Source: CP2-2F sp034436355
GTDB lineage: Bacteria; Chloroflexota; Anaerolineae; Aggregatilineales; UBA2796
Length of the DNA: 64,000 nucleotides
Assembly: GCA_034436355.1 (NCBI GenBank)
Contig: DAOTVQ010000042.1
Coordinates: 62,001-126,000, forward strand
Direction: 5' to 3'
Shown here: positions 51,808-61,380 of the stretch, piece by piece
Position numbering within the stretch: the first letter of the stretch is position 1
Layout of the letters: each line of letters starts with the position of its first letter
Translations under genes and position numbers: made by a program
The notes under the pieces: generated by a model
Seen by the model: the letters and a program-made list of their open reading frames with translations, nothing else
Told to the model about the DNA's origin: nothing
Database searches by the model: none

Positions 51808-54800
51808 GTGGCACCTGATTTGCTAACGCTTTTTGCCGAGCCATCTGTGGCGCTGCTCTATTTCATGGCGATGCTGGTGCTGAGCGGCGCAGCGCTGTTC
51901 ATGGCGTTTGGGCAGCGTTTGCGCGGCAAAACTGAGCGTGCCGCCGCCGCCTATGTGTGGGCAGCCTTTGGCGTTTTGGCGGCGTGGTTAGCGCTGATGG
52001 GCGGTGCGCTTGCCGTGCTGCTCAGCGGACAGCCGAATGCTGCCATCATGCCGCCGTTGGAACGCGCTGTCAATGCCTTCGTGATCGCCTTCGTTGGCTT
52101 TGCCTTTCTGCGTGCCGAGGTAGTGGTGCCGCCTTCCTTTAATGGGAAGGGCGTGCGCCGCTTCCCCTTTGGCGTGCTGTTCAGCGTCTTGCTCTTGGCA
52201 CTGCTGGCAGCCTATGGTTACACCGCTTATGTGTGGTACACCGAATTCAGCGCGCAGGCGGCTTTTAATGGAACACCCTTCGGCATCGGCTGGACGCTTG
52301 GCACGACTGCGCTGTGCGCGTTGTGGCTGCTGCTGCTGCTGATCAATGCCCGCCGCGTGCCAGATGCACCCGTCAAGCTGCTCTTTTTCATCGTGCTGCT
52401 GGCAGGCTATGGCTACACCAGCTACGGCATTTTGAATGGTCAGATCAACGGCAGCGAGGCGGGCGCGCTGCGCTTGGCATTCCTGATTGCCATGCCGCTC
52501 TTGGCAGTGGTCGTCTACCGCTTGGTCATCACGCGCCTTGCCCAGATGGTGGATGAACGCGCCGCGCAAGCGACCGTCTCCACCCTAACCACCATCTCCA
52601 CCAACCTGATTGATACGACCGTAGACCGCGAGTCTATGACACTGCTCAAGACCATCGGCACGATGATCGAGCGCGAAAAGCCGGAAGACCTGCCGCGCCA
52701 GATCGTGATCGCGGCGGCGTCAGTCGTCAAGGCGGATATTGCCGCGCTTTTGGTGGCGGATGATCAAGATTATGCCGATGTGCTGGCAGCCTTTGACGTG
52801 GTGCAGCAGCGCCCTATCGCCGCCATGGCGTTCAAGCTGGATGAACAGCCAACCTTGCAAGAATCGCTTGCCAGCCGCATACAGCGCAGCCTATCCGTCG
52901 ATCAAAACCTGAACGAGATGGTTGATCTCTACACGCGGCTCGATATTCAGAAGATCGGACCTGTCTATTTTCAACCGCTAACCCGTGAAGGCGATATTGT
53001 TGGTGTGCTGGTTGTGGCACTGCCCTACACCCAGCGCAACCTGCGTGAGAATGAACGCCGCCTTTTAGAGAGCATCTCGCCCGCAGCAGCCCGCCTGTTG
53101 CTGATCAGCCGTGCGGCGCAGCGTGCGCGCTTGGAATCCCAGCGCAGTGCCACGCAGGCTGCTCTGGAAGGCACAGGCGATGCCGAACAGCCACTCACCA
53201 ACACGGCTGCAATGCGCGCTGAGATGCAAGCAAGCCTTGAACTTGCGCGCAGCCAGATCAACGAATTGAGCGCCCTCGTTCGTGATTTGCAGATCGAACT
53301 CGATTATGAGCGCAGCCGCATCGCCGAAATTGTGGCAGATGATCCCGAAGGACTCTCCATCTCGCAGCGCATCGAGAAGCTGTCCAGCGAGCGCAGCAAA
53401 TTAGAAGCAGAGCGTGAACGCCTTGTGCAGGCACTCCAAGAGGCACACACACAGCTTGCCACAGCCAGCGGCAGCGATGACGAGATGATCAGCACCGTCG
53501 TGCGCGTTTTGCAGCAAGAGCGCGATGACTTGCTGGCGCAAAAAGAAATGCTGGAGCGCCAACTGCTGGAAATTCGCAGCGGCGGCAACACCGCGCCCGC
53601 CCTGCTGCGCGATTTGCTGACGCGCCAAAGCGAAGAACGCGCCCGCCTTGAAGTGGAACGCGACCAACTGCGCGCCCAACTGAGCGATGTTGAAGCGCAA
53701 CTGCGTGCGATGGGCATTGAGGGCGGCCCTAACGGGCTGATTACCACACTGGCAAACCTGACCGATGAACGCAGCCGCTACAAGGCACAAGCTGAACGCG
53801 CCAGCCAAGAACGTGATACGCTGCGCGCCGAATTACAGCGCGTGCGCGACCTGATCGCGGCTGCCGATGAGCGTGAGGCGAAGATCAGCGCCCTTGAGAA
53901 CGATCTGCGCCGCCTTGCCGGCGACCGTGAGGCGCTTGCCCGCCAGCGCGACTCGCTGCGCCACGACCGCGAGTCTACGCACACCGAGCGCGAACAGTGG
54001 GAAGCCTTGCGGACGCGCATGGTTGCCGAAATGGCTGCCTTGCAGCAAGACCTTGAAGCTGCCATCCACAACCACCGCCGTGCCGCCGCCGAACGCGATA
54101 AGCTGAAGGAAGAAATGGCGGCGCTGCTCAGCGAGCGCGATAAACTTGCCGCCGGGCGCGCTGCCCTGCAAAGTGAGCGCGATCAGCTTTTGGCGCGTGT
54201 GGAAGGTAACCGCGAAGTGCTGCACCAGCTCGGCGCGGAAGGCATTGGCACCCTCAAAACCATGATTGACGACCTGACCGAAGAACGCAGCGAGCTGGAA
54301 CACCAACTGCTGCGCACACAAGGGCAGGCACAGCGCCTAAAAGAGCAGCTAGACGACGCACGGCGCAAACTCAGCACTGCCAGCCGTTCGGCGGGCAGCA
54401 CGGCTAACGCCGAAACACTTGATGTGCTGCTGAGCATGGCGCAGGAACTTCGCACGCCGCTGGGCGCTATGAGCGCTTATCTAGACTTGCTGCTGAACGA
54501 ATCGGTTGGCATCTTGGGTGATTTACAGCGCCAATTCTTGCTGCGCGTCAAATCCAACGGGGAGCGCCTCGCCACACTCATCGAGGAGTTCGTGCGCGTC
54601 ATCGCCATTGATAGCGGTCAGGTCAAGCTGCATGTGACTCACCTCGACTTGGGCGAAGTGATTGACGATGCAATCACCGCCACGCAGACGCAATTTTTGG
54701 AAAAAGGCATCACCCTGCGCCTGAATTTGCCCGATAGCCTGCCGATCATCAACGGTGACCGCAGCGCCCTGCAACAGGTGCTGGTCGAACTGCTCTCGAA

Positions 54801-55167
54801 CGCCTACCGTGCCTCACCGGACGATGGCGAAGTGGTGATCGCGGCGCGGCACGAGCGTGCGTTTATGCCACCGACTGTCAATGGCACGCCCAGCAAGCCC
54901 ACCGAGATGATTGTGATCAGCGTGCGCGATTTTGGCGGTGGTGTGCCGCCCGAAGAACAGGCGCGCGTCTTTAGCCGTATGTTCCGCGCCGATACGCCTT
55001 TGGTGGCGGGCTTGGGCGATACCGGCGTTGGGCTTTCAATTGCGCGTGCGCTCACCGAAGCCCATCAGGGGCATTTGTGGTTCGAGTCTGAGCGCGGCAC
55101 CTCCAGCACGTTTACGATGGCACTGCCCGTGCAGCAGCCAAAGGTGGTTGACCCTCATGCGTCGTGA
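51808..55167 (+). CDS. Giant membrane kinase-like signalling protein lacking the phospho-acceptor His
   Basis: An 1119-residue protein. Seven hydrophobic segments (about 14-245), a GAF-like domain (about 270-430), a very long coiled coil (about 440-860, rich in Glu/Arg/Ala), then a HisKA-like and an ATP-binding domain. The H-box reads MAQELRTPLGAM: the catalytic His is Gln 879 (CAG 54442-54444). The ATP-binding domain keeps the N-box Asn (VELLSNAYRAS), RDFGGGVPPEE and GLGDTGVGLSIA. It may therefore bind ATP without autophosphorylating, acting as a scaffold or partner of another kinase. GTG start with GAGGGT 7 bases upstream. Its stop overlaps the LysM gene by 11 bases. Confidence 0.9.
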   Translation: MAPDLLTLFAEPSVALLYFMAMLVLSGAALFMAFGQRLRGKTERAAAAYVWAAFGVLAAWLALMGGALAVLLSGQPNAAIMPPLERAVNAFVIAFVGFAFLRAEVVVPPSFNGKGVRRFPFGVLFSVLLLALLAAYGYTAYVWYTEFSAQAAFNGTPFGIGWTLGTTALCALWLLLLLINARRVPDAPVKLLFFIVLLAGYGYTSYGILNGQINGSEAGALRLAFLIAMPLLAVVVYRLVITRLAQMVDERAAQATVSTLTTISTNLIDTTVDRESMTLLKTIGTMIEREKPEDLPRQIVIAAASVVKADIAALLVADDQDYADVLAAFDVVQQRPIAAMAFKLDEQPTLQESLASRIQRSLSVDQNLNEMVDLYTRLDIQKIGPVYFQPLTREGDIVGVLVVALPYTQRNLRENERRLLESISPAAARLLLISRAAQRARLESQRSATQAALEGTGDAEQPLTNTAAMRAEMQASLELARSQINELSALVRDLQIELDYERSRIAEIVADDPEGLSISQRIEKLSSERSKLEAERERLVQALQEAHTQLATASGSDDEMISTVVRVLQQERDDLLAQKEMLERQLLEIRSGGNTAPALLRDLLTRQSEERARLEVERDQLRAQLSDVEAQLRAMGIEGGPNGLITTLANLTDERSRYKAQAERASQERDTLRAELQRVRDLIAAADEREAKISALENDLRRLAGDREALARQRDSLRHDRESTHTEREQWEALRTRMVAEMAALQQDLEAAIHNHRRAAAERDKLKEEMAALLSERDKLAAGRAALQSERDQLLARVEGNREVLHQLGAEGIGTLKTMIDDLTEERSELEHQLLRTQGQAQRLKEQLDDARRKLSTASRSAGSTANAETLDVLLSMAQELRTPLGAMSAYLDLLLNESVGILGDLQRQFLLRVKSNGERLATLIEEFVRVIAIDSGQVKLHVTHLDLGEVIDDAITATQTQFLEKGITLRLNLPDSLPIINGDRSALQQVLVELLSNAYRASPDDGEVVIAARHERAFMPPTVNGTPSKPTEMIVISVRDFGGGVPPEEQARVFSRMFRADTPLVAGLGDTGVGLSIARALTEAHQGHLWFESERGTSSTFTMALPVQQPKVVDPHAS

Positions 55168-56380
55168 TGCAGGTAGCGAAGTCGTAGTTGCCCTTATGGC
55201 GATTGGGATGCTGGCATTGGCGTTGGTCTTTGGCGTGGTGCTGACCCTCAGCCAGCGCGCTGACGCCGCACCGACCCAAGTTGGACAAGCTGCCAGCGCA
55301 ACGCCCGAAAACAGCACCGCCGCTACGCCCACACGCCCAACGGACTTGCCGCCAAGCCCTACAGCGACCAACGCGCCCTCTGTGACGGCTGAAACCGCCA
55401 ACCCAACTGCCACGCCTGAACCGCCAACCCAACCACCCACGCTCAGCCCCACTGAGCCGCCGCGCAGCACGCCTGAGACACATACCAACGCGCCCTTACT
55501 TGCCCGCCCAACCAGCACCACAACGGCAACGCGCACCTTCACGGCAAGCGCCGTCCCGACCCTAACGGCGAGCCACACCGTAACCCAAACACAGACGATC
55601 ACGCCCAGCCCAACACCCACCGCCACGTTTAGCCACACGCCCACGCCAACCCTGACGCCAACGGCGACCGCCACGCCAACGGCAACACGCACCTTCACGG
55701 CGACCGCCACGCCAACCCATACGCCCACCGCGACGCGCACCTTTACGCCAAGCGCCACCTTCACAGCAACGCACACACCCACGCCAACGCTGTTTGTGCC
55801 AACCTTCCCGCCCGATCTGCTGACGCCAACCCTCACACCCTTTGTGATTGCGGCTGCCACTGGCACCCCTTGCACACCCCGCCGAGACTGGACGCCCTAC
55901 ACCGTGCAGGTGGGCGAAACGTTGTTCAGCATCGCTCGCCGTGCGGGCATCAGCCTAACCGAACTGGCACGCGCCAACTGCATCAACGATCCCTCGCGGC
56001 TGAGCGCCGGTGAAGTGCTGTATGTGCCGCGCCCGATCAGCCCTGCGCTGCCCACACTAGGCGGTATCAATGTTCGTAACTGTGGCAACCCACAACAGCA
56101 AATGGTCAATGTTCAGCCGGATGGTGCGCTGCGCGGCGTGTTCACCATTACAGGCAGCGCCACCCATCCTGATTTCCAGTTCTATAAGATTGAGATTCGG
56201 GCTGAGGCGTCCGCCGCATGGCAGAACATCATCACGCGCCCTGCGGCAGTGGTGAATGGTGTGCTGGCAGATTTTAACACAACATTGCTGCCCAACGGCG
56301 TTTATTGGCTGCGCCTGACGGTGGTGGATAAGACGGGCAACTTCCCGCCGCCGTGTGAGGTGCGCGTGCGGCTTGAGTAG
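55157..56380 (+). CDS. Membrane-anchored LysM protein with long Thr/Pro-rich linker
   Basis: A 407-residue protein: one transmembrane helix (about 8-31), a linker of about 200 residues rich in Thr, Pro, Ala and Ser with repeats such as PTATATPTATRTFTATATP, a LysM domain (about 252-300; YTVQVGETLFSIARRAGISLTELARAN) and a C-terminal beta-sandwich-like domain (about 310-407). LysM binds peptidoglycan or chitin-type GlcNAc polymers, so the protein spans membrane to cell wall. ATG at 55157 overlaps the kinase-like gene, so the two are coupled. Confidence 0.88.
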   Translation: MRRDAGSEVVVALMAIGMLALALVFGVVLTLSQRADAAPTQVGQAASATPENSTAATPTRPTDLPPSPTATNAPSVTAETANPTATPEPPTQPPTLSPTEPPRSTPETHTNAPLLARPTSTTTATRTFTASAVPTLTASHTVTQTQTITPSPTPTATFSHTPTPTLTPTATATPTATRTFTATATPTHTPTATRTFTPSATFTATHTPTPTLFVPTFPPDLLTPTLTPFVIAAATGTPCTPRRDWTPYTVQVGETLFSIARRAGISLTELARANCINDPSRLSAGEVLYVPRPISPALPTLGGINVRNCGNPQQQMVNVQPDGALRGVFTITGSATHPDFQFYKIEIRAEASAAWQNIITRPAAVVNGVLADFNTTLLPNGVYWLRLTVVDKTGNFPPPCEVRVRLE

Positions 56381-56406
56381 GCTGCCGTGCCGCCTGGTGG
56401 TGATAG

Positions 56407-56447
56407 TTCAAGGTGGCTTGACAACCGCCTTGAATCTATGCTAGTGT
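56407..56447 (+). promoter_or_regulatory. Promoter with inverted repeat around the -35 box
   Basis: TTGACA (56418-56423), 18-base spacer, TAGTGT (56442-56447). An inverted repeat TTCAAGGTGG / CCGCCTTGAA (56407-56416 and 56425-56434) flanks the -35 hexamer, which could be an operator or the terminator of the LysM gene (no U-tract). Confidence 0.5.
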
Positions 56448-56504
56448 TATTGAAATGTTATATATTGCGCCTTTAGCATCACTAACTTATAACGAGCATT
56501 GCTT

Positions 56505-56888
56505 ATGCCTGCCACAGCGCACTGGCTTGATGCCGAACAGACCATCGTTCATCAAAAGCTAACTGATCCACTTCTTGCCAGTGAGATCGTCAGCCTTGCC
56601 GAAGAAACTTACGCCATGATTGAGGCAGTGCCGCATGAGGTAACCCTGATCTTCGATGTCTCGCAGCTAGGCAACCCAACCTTCCAAGTGCTTTCGGTTG
56701 CCAAGAAGATCAACAAGTTGGTGCATCCGCGCCAAAAGCACATCATTGGCGTGACGAAAAGCGTTTTTCTAGAAACGCTGGCGGGCTTGATCAGCCGTGT
56801 GGCGCCCAACAGCACGCGCAACATGGTGCTAGTCAAGACCTTTGATGAAGCCCTGGAATGCGCTCGCACACTCACAGCGAGCGGGTAG
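56505..56888 (+). CDS. SpoIIAA/STAS-like small protein, paralog C
   Basis: A 127-residue protein distantly related to 46196-47205: HWLDAEQTIVHQKL core, then strand-helix alternation and a C-terminal TFDEALECARTL that parallels FEEALALV in paralog B. ATG at 56505. It has its own promoter with an inverted repeat. Probable STAS-type regulator; partner unknown. Confidence 0.65.
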   Translation: MPATAHWLDAEQTIVHQKLTDPLLASEIVSLAEETYAMIEAVPHEVTLIFDVSQLGNPTFQVLSVAKKINKLVHPRQKHIIGVTKSVFLETLAGLISRVAPNSTRNMVLVKTFDEALECARTLTASG

Positions 56889-56899
56889 CACCCTTAGCC

Positions 56900-57397
56900 C
56901 TACCCGTTGTGCAGTTTGTGCATGGCGCTGTGCAAGCCGCGCAAGGCATCCACCGCATGGTCGCCCCAGGTGCGCTCCATGTGGTGCTGCCAATCCCACG
57001 CCGCTTGGTGCATCAGCAGCGAGTTGCCGGTGGCGTAGCCCTCGTCAAAGATGATGAGCGCCCGCTTCACATCACGGTAAATGCCAACCAACGCCTCTGA
57101 AAGTGAGCCGACCACCGGCGCACTCCACTCGTGTGCGTCCTGCACTTGCCAGAACAGGGTGAGTTCCGCAAAGCCGGGAAAGTCGTTCAGCTCATCAAAG
57201 TGAGGCTGAATCGGCTCTTCAGGCGGCGCCTGTTCGGGCAGAAACAAGCCCGCACTATATAGATTTGCCACAAGGATCGCACCGCGCAGCAAGCGTTCGC
57301 CCAGTTCAAAGGTGTGCGATTCCTCACAGAACTCGCAGAAATGGCGCGCATTATCCACAAAATTGGCAACTTCCGGCGTTAAAGTCCACTCGGACAT
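56900..57397 (-). CDS. DUF5063 family protein
   Basis: A 165-residue helical protein matching DUF5063: 'FVDNARHFCEFCEESHTFELGERLLRGAILVANLYSAGLFLPEQ' and 'DVKRALIIFDEGYATGNSLLMHQAAWDWQHHMERTWGDHAVDALRGLHSAMHK'. Function unknown. ATG at 57397 has AGGTGA 9 bases upstream; GTG at 57409 is an alternative. Converges with 56505-56888 with 11 bases between stops. Confidence 0.8.
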   Translation of the reverse strand: MSEWTLTPEVANFVDNARHFCEFCEESHTFELGERLLRGAILVANLYSAGLFLPEQAPPEEPIQPHFDELNDFPGFAELTLFWQVQDAHEWSAPVVGSLSEALVGIYRDVKRALIIFDEGYATGNSLLMHQAAWDWQHHMERTWGDHAVDALRGLHSAMHKLHNG

Positions 57398-57443
57398 AGC
57401 TGATTTCACCTAATCTTTGCTAAAGGTGTTGCGATTATAGCAC

Positions 57444-59597
57444 CTACTCGGCGCGCAGTGGCACAAAAAAGAGCGTTTCACCGTTGGGCAAGGGCAGCCG
57501 TTCGCCGTTTTGATCATACCAGCCGATGTAGAGCCGATAAGCACCGCTCGGCAGATCGGGCGGCAGCGTCAAGCGGCGTATCTCTACAAAAGGGATGCCG
57601 ACTTGCCACACGCTGGTTGGATAGCCGCTCGGCGCGCCATCCGCCTGCACCACGATCTGATCGCGCTCATCCAAGATGCCGAGCGCCAGTTGGTAGTCCG
57701 CCGCCAAGCGCGAGATGCCTTCCCAATGCAGCGTAATGCTCAGATCATCGCCGCCGCGCAAAGTTGGCGTGCTGAGTGTATAGCCCGTCAAGCGCAGCGC
57801 ACCGCCAAAGGTTGCTTCTGCCCTTATTTCGGCGGGCGGTGGCTGCCAAGCCGCGTCCAGCAGCACAGCGCCCTGCACCACAAGGCTTTCCAGCGGCGCG
57901 CCGTCCAGTGTGGTTAAGGGCAGGGCGCGCCCACCTGCTCCCACACGCCAACCAAGCTGGGTTAGCACCTGCATCGGCGGCTCAGGCGGCAGATCGGCAC
58001 GCATGGGAATGCTGACGGTTGCACGGTAGAGCAGATCGGGATCGAGATCAGCGCTGCGCGCCATGCCCAAAAAAGTATCCACGCCGCCGATGCCTGCCCC
58101 TGTGCGCGGATTGACCACCACAGCGAAGAAGTGGGCATTTTCGGCATGATTGCCCGAAAAGTAGAGCGTTAGGCGCAGCGGCGCGCCACGCGCAAGGACG
58201 GGCGTCTCAAGCGTGTAGGCGTGCAGGGTGAGCGTCTCGGCGCGTATAGCGAGGCGCACTGCCGTTGGCGGCACAGCTTCCACGACTTCAAGCGCAGGAT
58301 AGGCACGTGGCAGGTAGGTGAAGGGTGTGATGAGCGCCATCGCTGCCAGCGGCAGGGCAAGCAATGGGTAAAATCTGCCGATCAGCGCCCGCCCGCCAAT
58401 GATCAGCAGCAGGCAGGCAGCCCCGGCAATCGGGAAATAGATGCGCCCCTGCCCCGCCGCAACGCGCAGCAGCATCACGAACAGCACGACGTTTAGGACG
58501 AGGGCGCAGCCTGCCAAAAATATTGCGGGCAGCCGATCCGCACGCTGACGCAGCAGCCACCACGCCAACCCTGCACCGCCCAGGAGCGTTAGCGCACCAA
58601 CATATATATACAACCACTCGGCGCCGCGTATGTTGAAGTAACCCAGTATCATCCAGAAGGAAAACCAAATCGCCTCAAACTCGGCAAGCAGCAAGGGACG
58701 GTCACCGCGTCCCCACAGGGCAAGCGTAGCCTCTGCGGCTAAGGGATCGCCGTAGAGGCTCACATTTCGGAGATACCACCAGCCGGCGGTTAGGGCTGCC
58801 ACACCTACCGTTAGCAACAGCCAGCGCAGCGCGTAGCGCCAAGCCCAATTGCGCTGCCATAGCCCAAGCAGTGCCGTCAGCCCAACGTAGCCCACGAGCG
58901 CGATGCCGTGCTGCTTACTCAGCAAGCCCGCGCCCACGCTCAAGCCGATCAGCAGCGTATTGCGAAGGCTGTGATCGCCCGTCAGCGCACGCGCACACAG
59001 GTAAATGCACAGCGCGCTCATCAGCGTGATCAGGTTATCATCGTTGATGCTGCTGCTGATGTGAATAAAGGTCGGAAGGCTGGCTAACAGAAGGCTGGCT
59101 GCCAGCCCAACAGGCGCACTGAACAAACGCTTGCCGGTGAGGTAGGTGAACCACAGCGTGCCGCAGGCAAGGGCGATGCTATACAGCCGCAGCCGCCAAA
59201 AGGCGATGCCTGAATCGCCGCTGTAATGCAGCCGATGCAGGTGATTGTTCAGGTTGGCGCTGCCCACCACACCAACTGATCCAAACGGATTGAGCGGCAT
59301 GTACTCGGCAAAGTCCGACCGCTGCGTATCTGCCACCAACAGCGCGCCGATCAGATAATAGAGCGGCGGATGTGAACGCTGTGTATCGCCACGCGCAAAA
59401 ACACTCGCCTTATCACCGATGACAGGCAGCCCTTCTTCCAGCACATAATGCACATAGAGGAAGTGCGGCACTTCGTCGGGTGCTTCGCCAAAGGGCGTGG
59501 CAGCCGCAAAGGTGATCGCCAGCAGGCTGAACCAACCAATGAGCGCGGCTGCCACCAGATCCGGTGAGCGGTTGAACCACCTAAATGCCATAAACAT
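57444..59597 (-). CDS. Membrane glycosyltransferase, PMT/GT39-like
   Basis: A 717-residue membrane protein. About 10 helices in the first 450 residues; the first outer loop carries APDEVPHF, the Asp/Glu pair used by PMT-type and ArnT-type transferases on polyprenol-phosphate sugars, and SHPPLYYLIGALL. The C-terminal third (about 450-717) is soluble and beta-rich, with two similar repeats ('LTLHAYTLETPVLARGAPLRLTLYFSGNH' and 'LRLTGYTLSTPTLRGGDDLSITLHWEG'), which may bind the acceptor. Its start overlaps the amidase stop by 17 bases. Sugar and acceptor unknown. Confidence 0.82.
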   Translation of the reverse strand: MFMAFRWFNRSPDLVAAALIGWFSLLAITFAAATPFGEAPDEVPHFLYVHYVLEEGLPVIGDKASVFARGDTQRSHPPLYYLIGALLVADTQRSDFAEYMPLNPFGSVGVVGSANLNNHLHRLHYSGDSGIAFWRLRLYSIALACGTLWFTYLTGKRLFSAPVGLAASLLLASLPTFIHISSSINDDNLITLMSALCIYLCARALTGDHSLRNTLLIGLSVGAGLLSKQHGIALVGYVGLTALLGLWQRNWAWRYALRWLLLTVGVAALTAGWWYLRNVSLYGDPLAAEATLALWGRGDRPLLLAEFEAIWFSFWMILGYFNIRGAEWLYIYVGALTLLGGAGLAWWLLRQRADRLPAIFLAGCALVLNVVLFVMLLRVAAGQGRIYFPIAGAACLLLIIGGRALIGRFYPLLALPLAAMALITPFTYLPRAYPALEVVEAVPPTAVRLAIRAETLTLHAYTLETPVLARGAPLRLTLYFSGNHAENAHFFAVVVNPRTGAGIGGVDTFLGMARSADLDPDLLYRATVSIPMRADLPPEPPMQVLTQLGWRVGAGGRALPLTTLDGAPLESLVVQGAVLLDAAWQPPPAEIRAEATFGGALRLTGYTLSTPTLRGGDDLSITLHWEGISRLAADYQLALGILDERDQIVVQADGAPSGYPTSVWQVGIPFVEIRRLTLPPDLPSGAYRLYIGWYDQNGERLPLPNGETLFFVPLRAE

Positions 59598-60369
59598 TTG
59601 GACGGCGGTCGTTGAGGACGGGCAACCGCTGTTGGACTTCGCTCACAAGGTCGGTGTTGATGCGGACGGTGAGCAGCATTTCATCGCTGCCTGCCTCTGC
59701 CACCAGCTCGCCCCAGGGATCAACAACCATAGAGTGTCCGCCAAAGCGTGTGCCGTTGTATTCGCCCACACGGTTGCAGCCGATCACAAACGCCTGATTT
59801 TCAATGGCACGCGCCTGCAACAGTGTGCGCCAATGCTGAAGGCGCGCTTGGGGCCACTCTGCCGGGATGACCAACAGCTTGGCGCCATCTATGAAGTAGC
59901 GGCGGAACAGCTCTGGGAAGCGCAGATCATAGCAAATGGCGCAACCAAGCGTTCCCCACGGCAAATCCACGCTGAGCGGTGCTTCCCCTTCGGTTAGATA
60001 TTGTGGCTCTTGCAGCGGCTCAAACAGATGCACTTTGCGGTACACACCCAATACGCCTGCCTGCGGCGAAAAAACCGCCATGCTGTTATAGACGCCAACG
60101 CCGCGCTTTTCCAACATCGAGCCGAGGATGAACAGCTTATGGTTGCGCGAGAGCGCTGCCACCTGTGCAAACAAGCCGCTTGCCAGTGGGCTGGCAAATT
60201 CCTTTGCCTTTTCCAGCATATAGCCGTTATCCCACAGTTCGGGTAAAACAATGAGTTCAGCGCCGCGCCGTGCCGCTTCTTCGGTCAGGGCTTGCATGGT
60301 TGCCCAATTTTTGCGCGGATCGCCATCTTTGATGTTCATTTGTGCTACACATACAGTAAAGGCGGGCAT
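59581..60369 (-). CDS. Nitrilase-superfamily carbon-nitrogen hydrolase (omega-amidase-like)
   Basis: A 262-residue amidase. The catalytic triad is Glu 44 (LPELWDNG), Lys 112 (YRKVHLF) and Cys 146 (ICYDLRFPE). The size and FPELF context resemble omega-amidases/NIT2, which hydrolyse alpha-ketoglutaramate or small amides. Translationally coupled to the glycosyltransferase that follows. Confidence 0.92.
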   Translation of the reverse strand: MPAFTVCVAQMNIKDGDPRKNWATMQALTEEAARRGAELIVLPELWDNGYMLEKAKEFASPLASGLFAQVAALSRNHKLFILGSMLEKRGVGVYNSMAVFSPQAGVLGVYRKVHLFEPLQEPQYLTEGEAPLSVDLPWGTLGCAICYDLRFPELFRRYFIDGAKLLVIPAEWPQARLQHWRTLLQARAIENQAFVIGCNRVGEYNGTRFGGHSMVVDPWGELVAEAGSDEMLLTVRINTDLVSEVQQRLPVLNDRRPNVYGI

Positions 60370-60471
60370 GGAAACTACCTTCCAAAGTGTTAGGCTCTTG
60401 TGCAGAGAATGCGCTTATTGTAGCCTATTCTACCGCAAATGCCCGTTACAAAGTCTGTTACGCGCTATCGG

Positions 60472-60500
60472 TTGGCAGGCAGGGCAGCAAGCGCTACAAT
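60472..60500 (+). promoter_or_regulatory. Promoter of glutaminyl cyclase gene
   Basis: TTGGCA (60472-60477), 17-base spacer, TACAAT (60495-60500), 35 bases before the ATG. Confidence 0.65.
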
Positions 60501-60534
60501 TCCGCCTCTGAAGTGAAGATGAAAGCAGTTTAGC

Positions 60535-61377
60535 ATGATGAAATCTACTCGCCTTCTGCCCATTATTGCGCTTTTCGCCCTGATCGCGCTGCCCTTTCTT
60601 GCCCTGACCGCGCAGGAAGCGCCTGATCAGCCTGAACAACTGCGCGTCCAGATTCTTTCGGTGCGGCGGCACGATCCTGAGGCATACACGCAAGGCTTGC
60701 TCGTTCACAATGGCTTTTTCTATGAAAGCACGGGCTTGTACGGCAAATCTACCCTTCGCAAGGTGGATATGCTGACGGGCGAAGTGCTGCAACAGAGCGC
60801 GCTTGAGCCAGAGTTCTTCGGCGAAGGGCTGGCAAAAGTTGGTGATCGCCTCATTCAGATCACTTGGCAGGAACAGGTTGCTTTCGTCTATGATCTCGAG
60901 ACGTTCGACAAACTGTCCGCCTTCACCTACATCGGGGAAGGCTGGGGCTTGTGCTACGATGAGGCGGATGATCAGCTCTACATGAGCAACGGCAGCCACA
61001 TCCTCTTTGTGCGCGATCCCGAAACATTCCAAGAGGTGCGCCGCCTTGAGATTCTGCGCGATGGTGACTATGTGCGTAACCTGAACGAGTTGGAGTGTGT
61101 GGGCGATTCAATCTATGCCAACGTCTGGTTCAGCGACGAGATTCTGCGGATTGATAAGCAAACTGGGCGCATCACAGCCGTGATTGACGCTGCCAACCTG
61201 CTGACGCCCGAAGAACGTGAGGCAATCGGCAGCTGGGGAACGCTCAACGGCATCGCCTACGACGCCGAAGCAGAGCGCTTTTTCATCACAGGCAAACTCT
61301 GGCCGTGGCTGTTTGAAGTGCAGTTCGTGCCTGAATTGCCTGAGGGCTATCTAACGCCTACGCCGCGCTCACGGTGA
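60535..61377 (+). CDS. Glutaminyl-peptide cyclotransferase, exported
   Basis: Cyclises N-terminal Gln to pyroglutamate. 280 residues; hydrophobic N-terminal segment MMKSTRLLPIIALFALIALP is a signal peptide or anchor. The bacterial/plant QC-type beta-propeller is shown by 'DPEAYTQGLLVHNGFFYESTGLYGKSTLRKVDMLTG', 'GEGLAKVGDRLIQITWQEQ', 'NELECVGDSIYANVWFSDEILRID' and 'LNGIAYDAEAERFFITGKLWPWLFEV', which match the glutamine cyclotransferase family. Possible role in N-terminal capping of exported proteins. Followed within 3 bases by the next gene. Confidence 0.92.
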   Translation: MMKSTRLLPIIALFALIALPFLALTAQEAPDQPEQLRVQILSVRRHDPEAYTQGLLVHNGFFYESTGLYGKSTLRKVDMLTGEVLQQSALEPEFFGEGLAKVGDRLIQITWQEQVAFVYDLETFDKLSAFTYIGEGWGLCYDEADDQLYMSNGSHILFVRDPETFQEVRRLEILRDGDYVRNLNELECVGDSIYANVWFSDEILRIDKQTGRITAVIDAANLLTPEEREAIGSWGTLNGIAYDAEAERFFITGKLWPWLFEVQFVPELPEGYLTPTPRSR

Positions 61378-61380
61378 GTG

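Noticed and set aside
55490..55800. Tandem repeats resembling a CRISPR or minisatellite
   Set aside because: They are in-frame Thr/Pro codons of the LysM protein linker, with no uniform repeat-spacer spacing.
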